A stretch of DNA of 64,000 nucleotides. Source: JAFDWI01 sp963764215. Its GTDB lineage: Bacteria; Actinomycetota; Acidimicrobiia; Acidimicrobiales; Iamiaceae. This document shows positions 62,901 through 64,000 of this stretch, in pieces. A program made the translations under genes and the position numbers. The first letter of the stretch is position 1. Each line of letters opens with the position of its first letter. The stretch is taken from contig CAVXRS010000008.1 in assembly GCA_963764215.1 (NCBI GenBank), forward strand, positions 124,001 through 188,000, read 5' to 3'. Under the pieces are notes generated by a model, which was not told the origin of the DNA, did not search any database, and was given only the letters and a program-made list of their open reading frames with translations.

Positions 62901-62929
62901 TTGTCAACGGTGATCGGGGGCTGTGTAAT
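62901..62929 (+). promoter_or_regulatory. Near-consensus promoter for the subunit-I-like gene
   Basis: TTGTCA (62901-62906), a 17-base spacer and TGTAAT (62924-62929), the best sigma-70-type match in the window. A leader of about 40 bases follows before ATG 62974. Confidence 0.65.
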
Positions 62930-62973
62930 GTCCGGAGCCGTTGGCGTCGCCAGAGACGAAGGTCCCGCATCGC

Positions 62974-64000
62974 ATGGAACTGACTGAAACCAGACCAGCC
63001 GCCGAGACCGAGGCGCTGGACGCGCTCACCAGACCCGCCGGTCTGAGTGGGTTGCTCGGCACCGGTGACCACAAGGCACTCGGGCGCATCCTCGTCACGT
63101 TCTCGATCCTCGTGGTGGCCGCCTCGCAGGTGCTGGGATTCCTGCTCCGCCTCGACACCATCGACGGCAAGCGCCATCAACTGTTCGGCGCGGCCAGGTA
63201 CTACTCGCTCGGAACGCTGCAACCCACCGCCGTCGTGCTGGTCGGCCTGATCCCGCTGATGCTGGGGATCGCGTTGATCGTGGTGCCGTTGCAGATCGGT
63301 ACCCGGGCCCTGGCCTTCCCCCGCGCCGCCGCACTCGGGGTGTGGAGCTACTTCGTCGCGGGCGCCCTGTTGATCGTCTCGTATTTCACGGGAGGGGGCG
63401 CACCGCTGGATACCGGGATCGCCGGGATCAAGGTCGTCACCCGTTCTGCCTCGGTCGACCTCTGGGCGCTGTCGTTGGTGCTGCTGGCCGCGTCGATCGT
63501 GGTTCTGTCCGTCGTCCTCGTCACCACCGTGTTCACCCAGCGTGCACCGGGCATGAAGATGCGACGGATCCCACTGTTCTCGTGGTCCATCGTCGTCGCC
63601 GGCATCCTGTGGTCGTTGACGCTGCCGGTGGTCGCCGCACTCATGTTGCTGGTCTGGGTCGACCACAGTCACGGGGCGATCTTCTCGGGGACGTCCGGCG
63701 CGTTCAGCCAGATCGCCTGGGTGTTCGGTCAGCCGCAGATCTACGCCCTGGCCATTCCCGTGCTCGGCATCGCCGGTGACGTGGTCACGACGTTCACCCG
63801 GACGCGGGACGGCTTCCGCCGCTCGCTGCTGATGTTCTGGGTGGGACTCTTCGGCATCCTGTCCTTCGGGGTCTACGACATGACCGCCTACGCCGTGTTC
63901 GGGGAGAACGCCCTGCCCCAGATGCGGTTCGACAATCCGGTGACGATCTTCGCGTCGATCCTGATCGTGATCCCCGTGTTCGGCATGCTCCTCCACGTCG
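62974..64000 (+). CDS. Heme-copper oxidase subunit I-like protein lacking visible metal ligands (partial)
   Basis: 342 residues seen; the frame runs off the window. The fold matches cytochrome oxidase subunit I: GTGDHKALG before helix I, IVVPLQIGTRALAFPRAAAL (family PLxIGAxDxAFPRxN), FTQRAPGMKMRRIPLFSWS and VFGQPQIYALAIPVLGI (family FGHPEVYIxxLPxFGI). But the helix II heme a histidine is Gln83 (TLQPTAVV), the CuB histidine of helix VI is Gln253, the following glutamate is Gln255, and the His-His pair of helix VII is Met303-Thr304. Tyr257, the cross-linked tyrosine position, is kept. It therefore cannot bind CuB normally and probably not heme a. Helix X ligands lie outside. It may be a structural or regulatory paralogue. 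It follows ctaB by 117 bases. Confidence 0.72.
   Translation, partial: MELTETRPAAETEALDALTRPAGLSGLLGTGDHKALGRILVTFSILVVAASQVLGFLLRLDTIDGKRHQLFGAARYYSLGTLQPTAVVLVGLIPLMLGIALIVVPLQIGTRALAFPRAAALGVWSYFVAGALLIVSYFTGGGAPLDTGIAGIKVVTRSASVDLWALSLVLLAASIVVLSVVLVTTVFTQRAPGMKMRRIPLFSWSIVVAGILWSLTLPVVAALMLLVWVDHSHGAIFSGTSGAFSQIAWVFGQPQIYALAIPVLGIAGDVVTTFTRTRDGFRRSLLMFWVGLFGILSFGVYDMTAYAVFGENALPQMRFDNPVTIFASILIVIPVFGMLLHV

Overview
The window reads as a GC-rich actinobacterial chromosome segment. I would place it in or near the class Acidimicrobiia, but this is inference from family content and style, not a computed placement. Pointers are a mycobacterial-type dUMP-forming dCTP deaminase, a dnaK-grpE-dnaJ-hspR heat-shock block, an EtfD-like membrane iron-sulfur oxidoreductase, F420/LLM-type oxidoreductase genes and many apparently leaderless transcripts. 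Almost all of it is ordinary chromosomal coding sequence. I see no intact insertion sequence, prophage, CRISPR array, rRNA operon or replication origin.

Layout. 1-6 kb: a phosphate acetyltransferase and acetate kinase in one open frame (minus strand), then a PilZ protein and a PAS-GAF-GGDEF-EAL protein (a c-di-GMP pair). 6-13 kb: MOSC protein, TesB-like thioesterase, biotin transporter BioY, MFS exporter, acyltransferase, dcd and a membrane-tethered sigma-factor-like gene. 13-20 kb: EtfD-like oxidoreductase, cNMP-binding protein, phosphoglycerate mutase, a large membrane protein and cyclopropane fatty acid synthase. 20-30 kb: dnaK, grpE, dnaJ fused in frame to hspR, a glycosyltransferase with a membrane partner, and clpB. 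A CIRCE-like element lies at dnaK and a HAIR-like element at clpB. 30-37 kb: purA, purD, purB, purC, purS and purQ (no purL). 37-47 kb: enoyl-CoA hydratase family gene, tRNA-Ala, a rhomboid-like protein, secreted beta-helix and glycosidase/phosphoesterase proteins, two NAD(P)-dependent oxidoreductase genes, an LLM oxidoreductase and two gene remnants. 47-57 kb: GH5 glycosidase, amidohydrolase, FetAB-type exporter, phosphotriesterase family protein, FAD oxidoreductase, methyltransferase, TMEM143-like protein and tRNA-Glu. 57-64 kb: zinc-ribbon membrane protein, DUF2017, clpS, heme A synthase, heme O synthase and a subunit-I-like heme-copper oxidase protein lacking the visible metal ligands.

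Two themes cut across the window. First, at least ten single-base frame shifts interrupt otherwise well-conserved genes, including grpE, where two shifts compensate each other. I read most of these as sequence errors rather than decay, and the apparent gene fusions must be judged with that in mind. Second, about seventeen genes have a TANNNT hexamer 5-10 bases before the start codon, mostly without a Shine-Dalgarno sequence. This indicates widespread leaderless transcription and helped choose several starts.

The strongest candidate for undescribed biology is the subunit-I-like protein at the right edge. It has a near-consensus promoter of its own and sits beside both heme A biosynthesis genes, yet has lost the helix II, VI and VII histidines that would bind heme a and CuB. 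Also worth checking are the Pta-AckA and DnaJ-HspR fusions, the GH99-like/phosphoesterase lipoprotein, and a P-x-[FY]-T-G ending shared by two unrelated secreted proteins.
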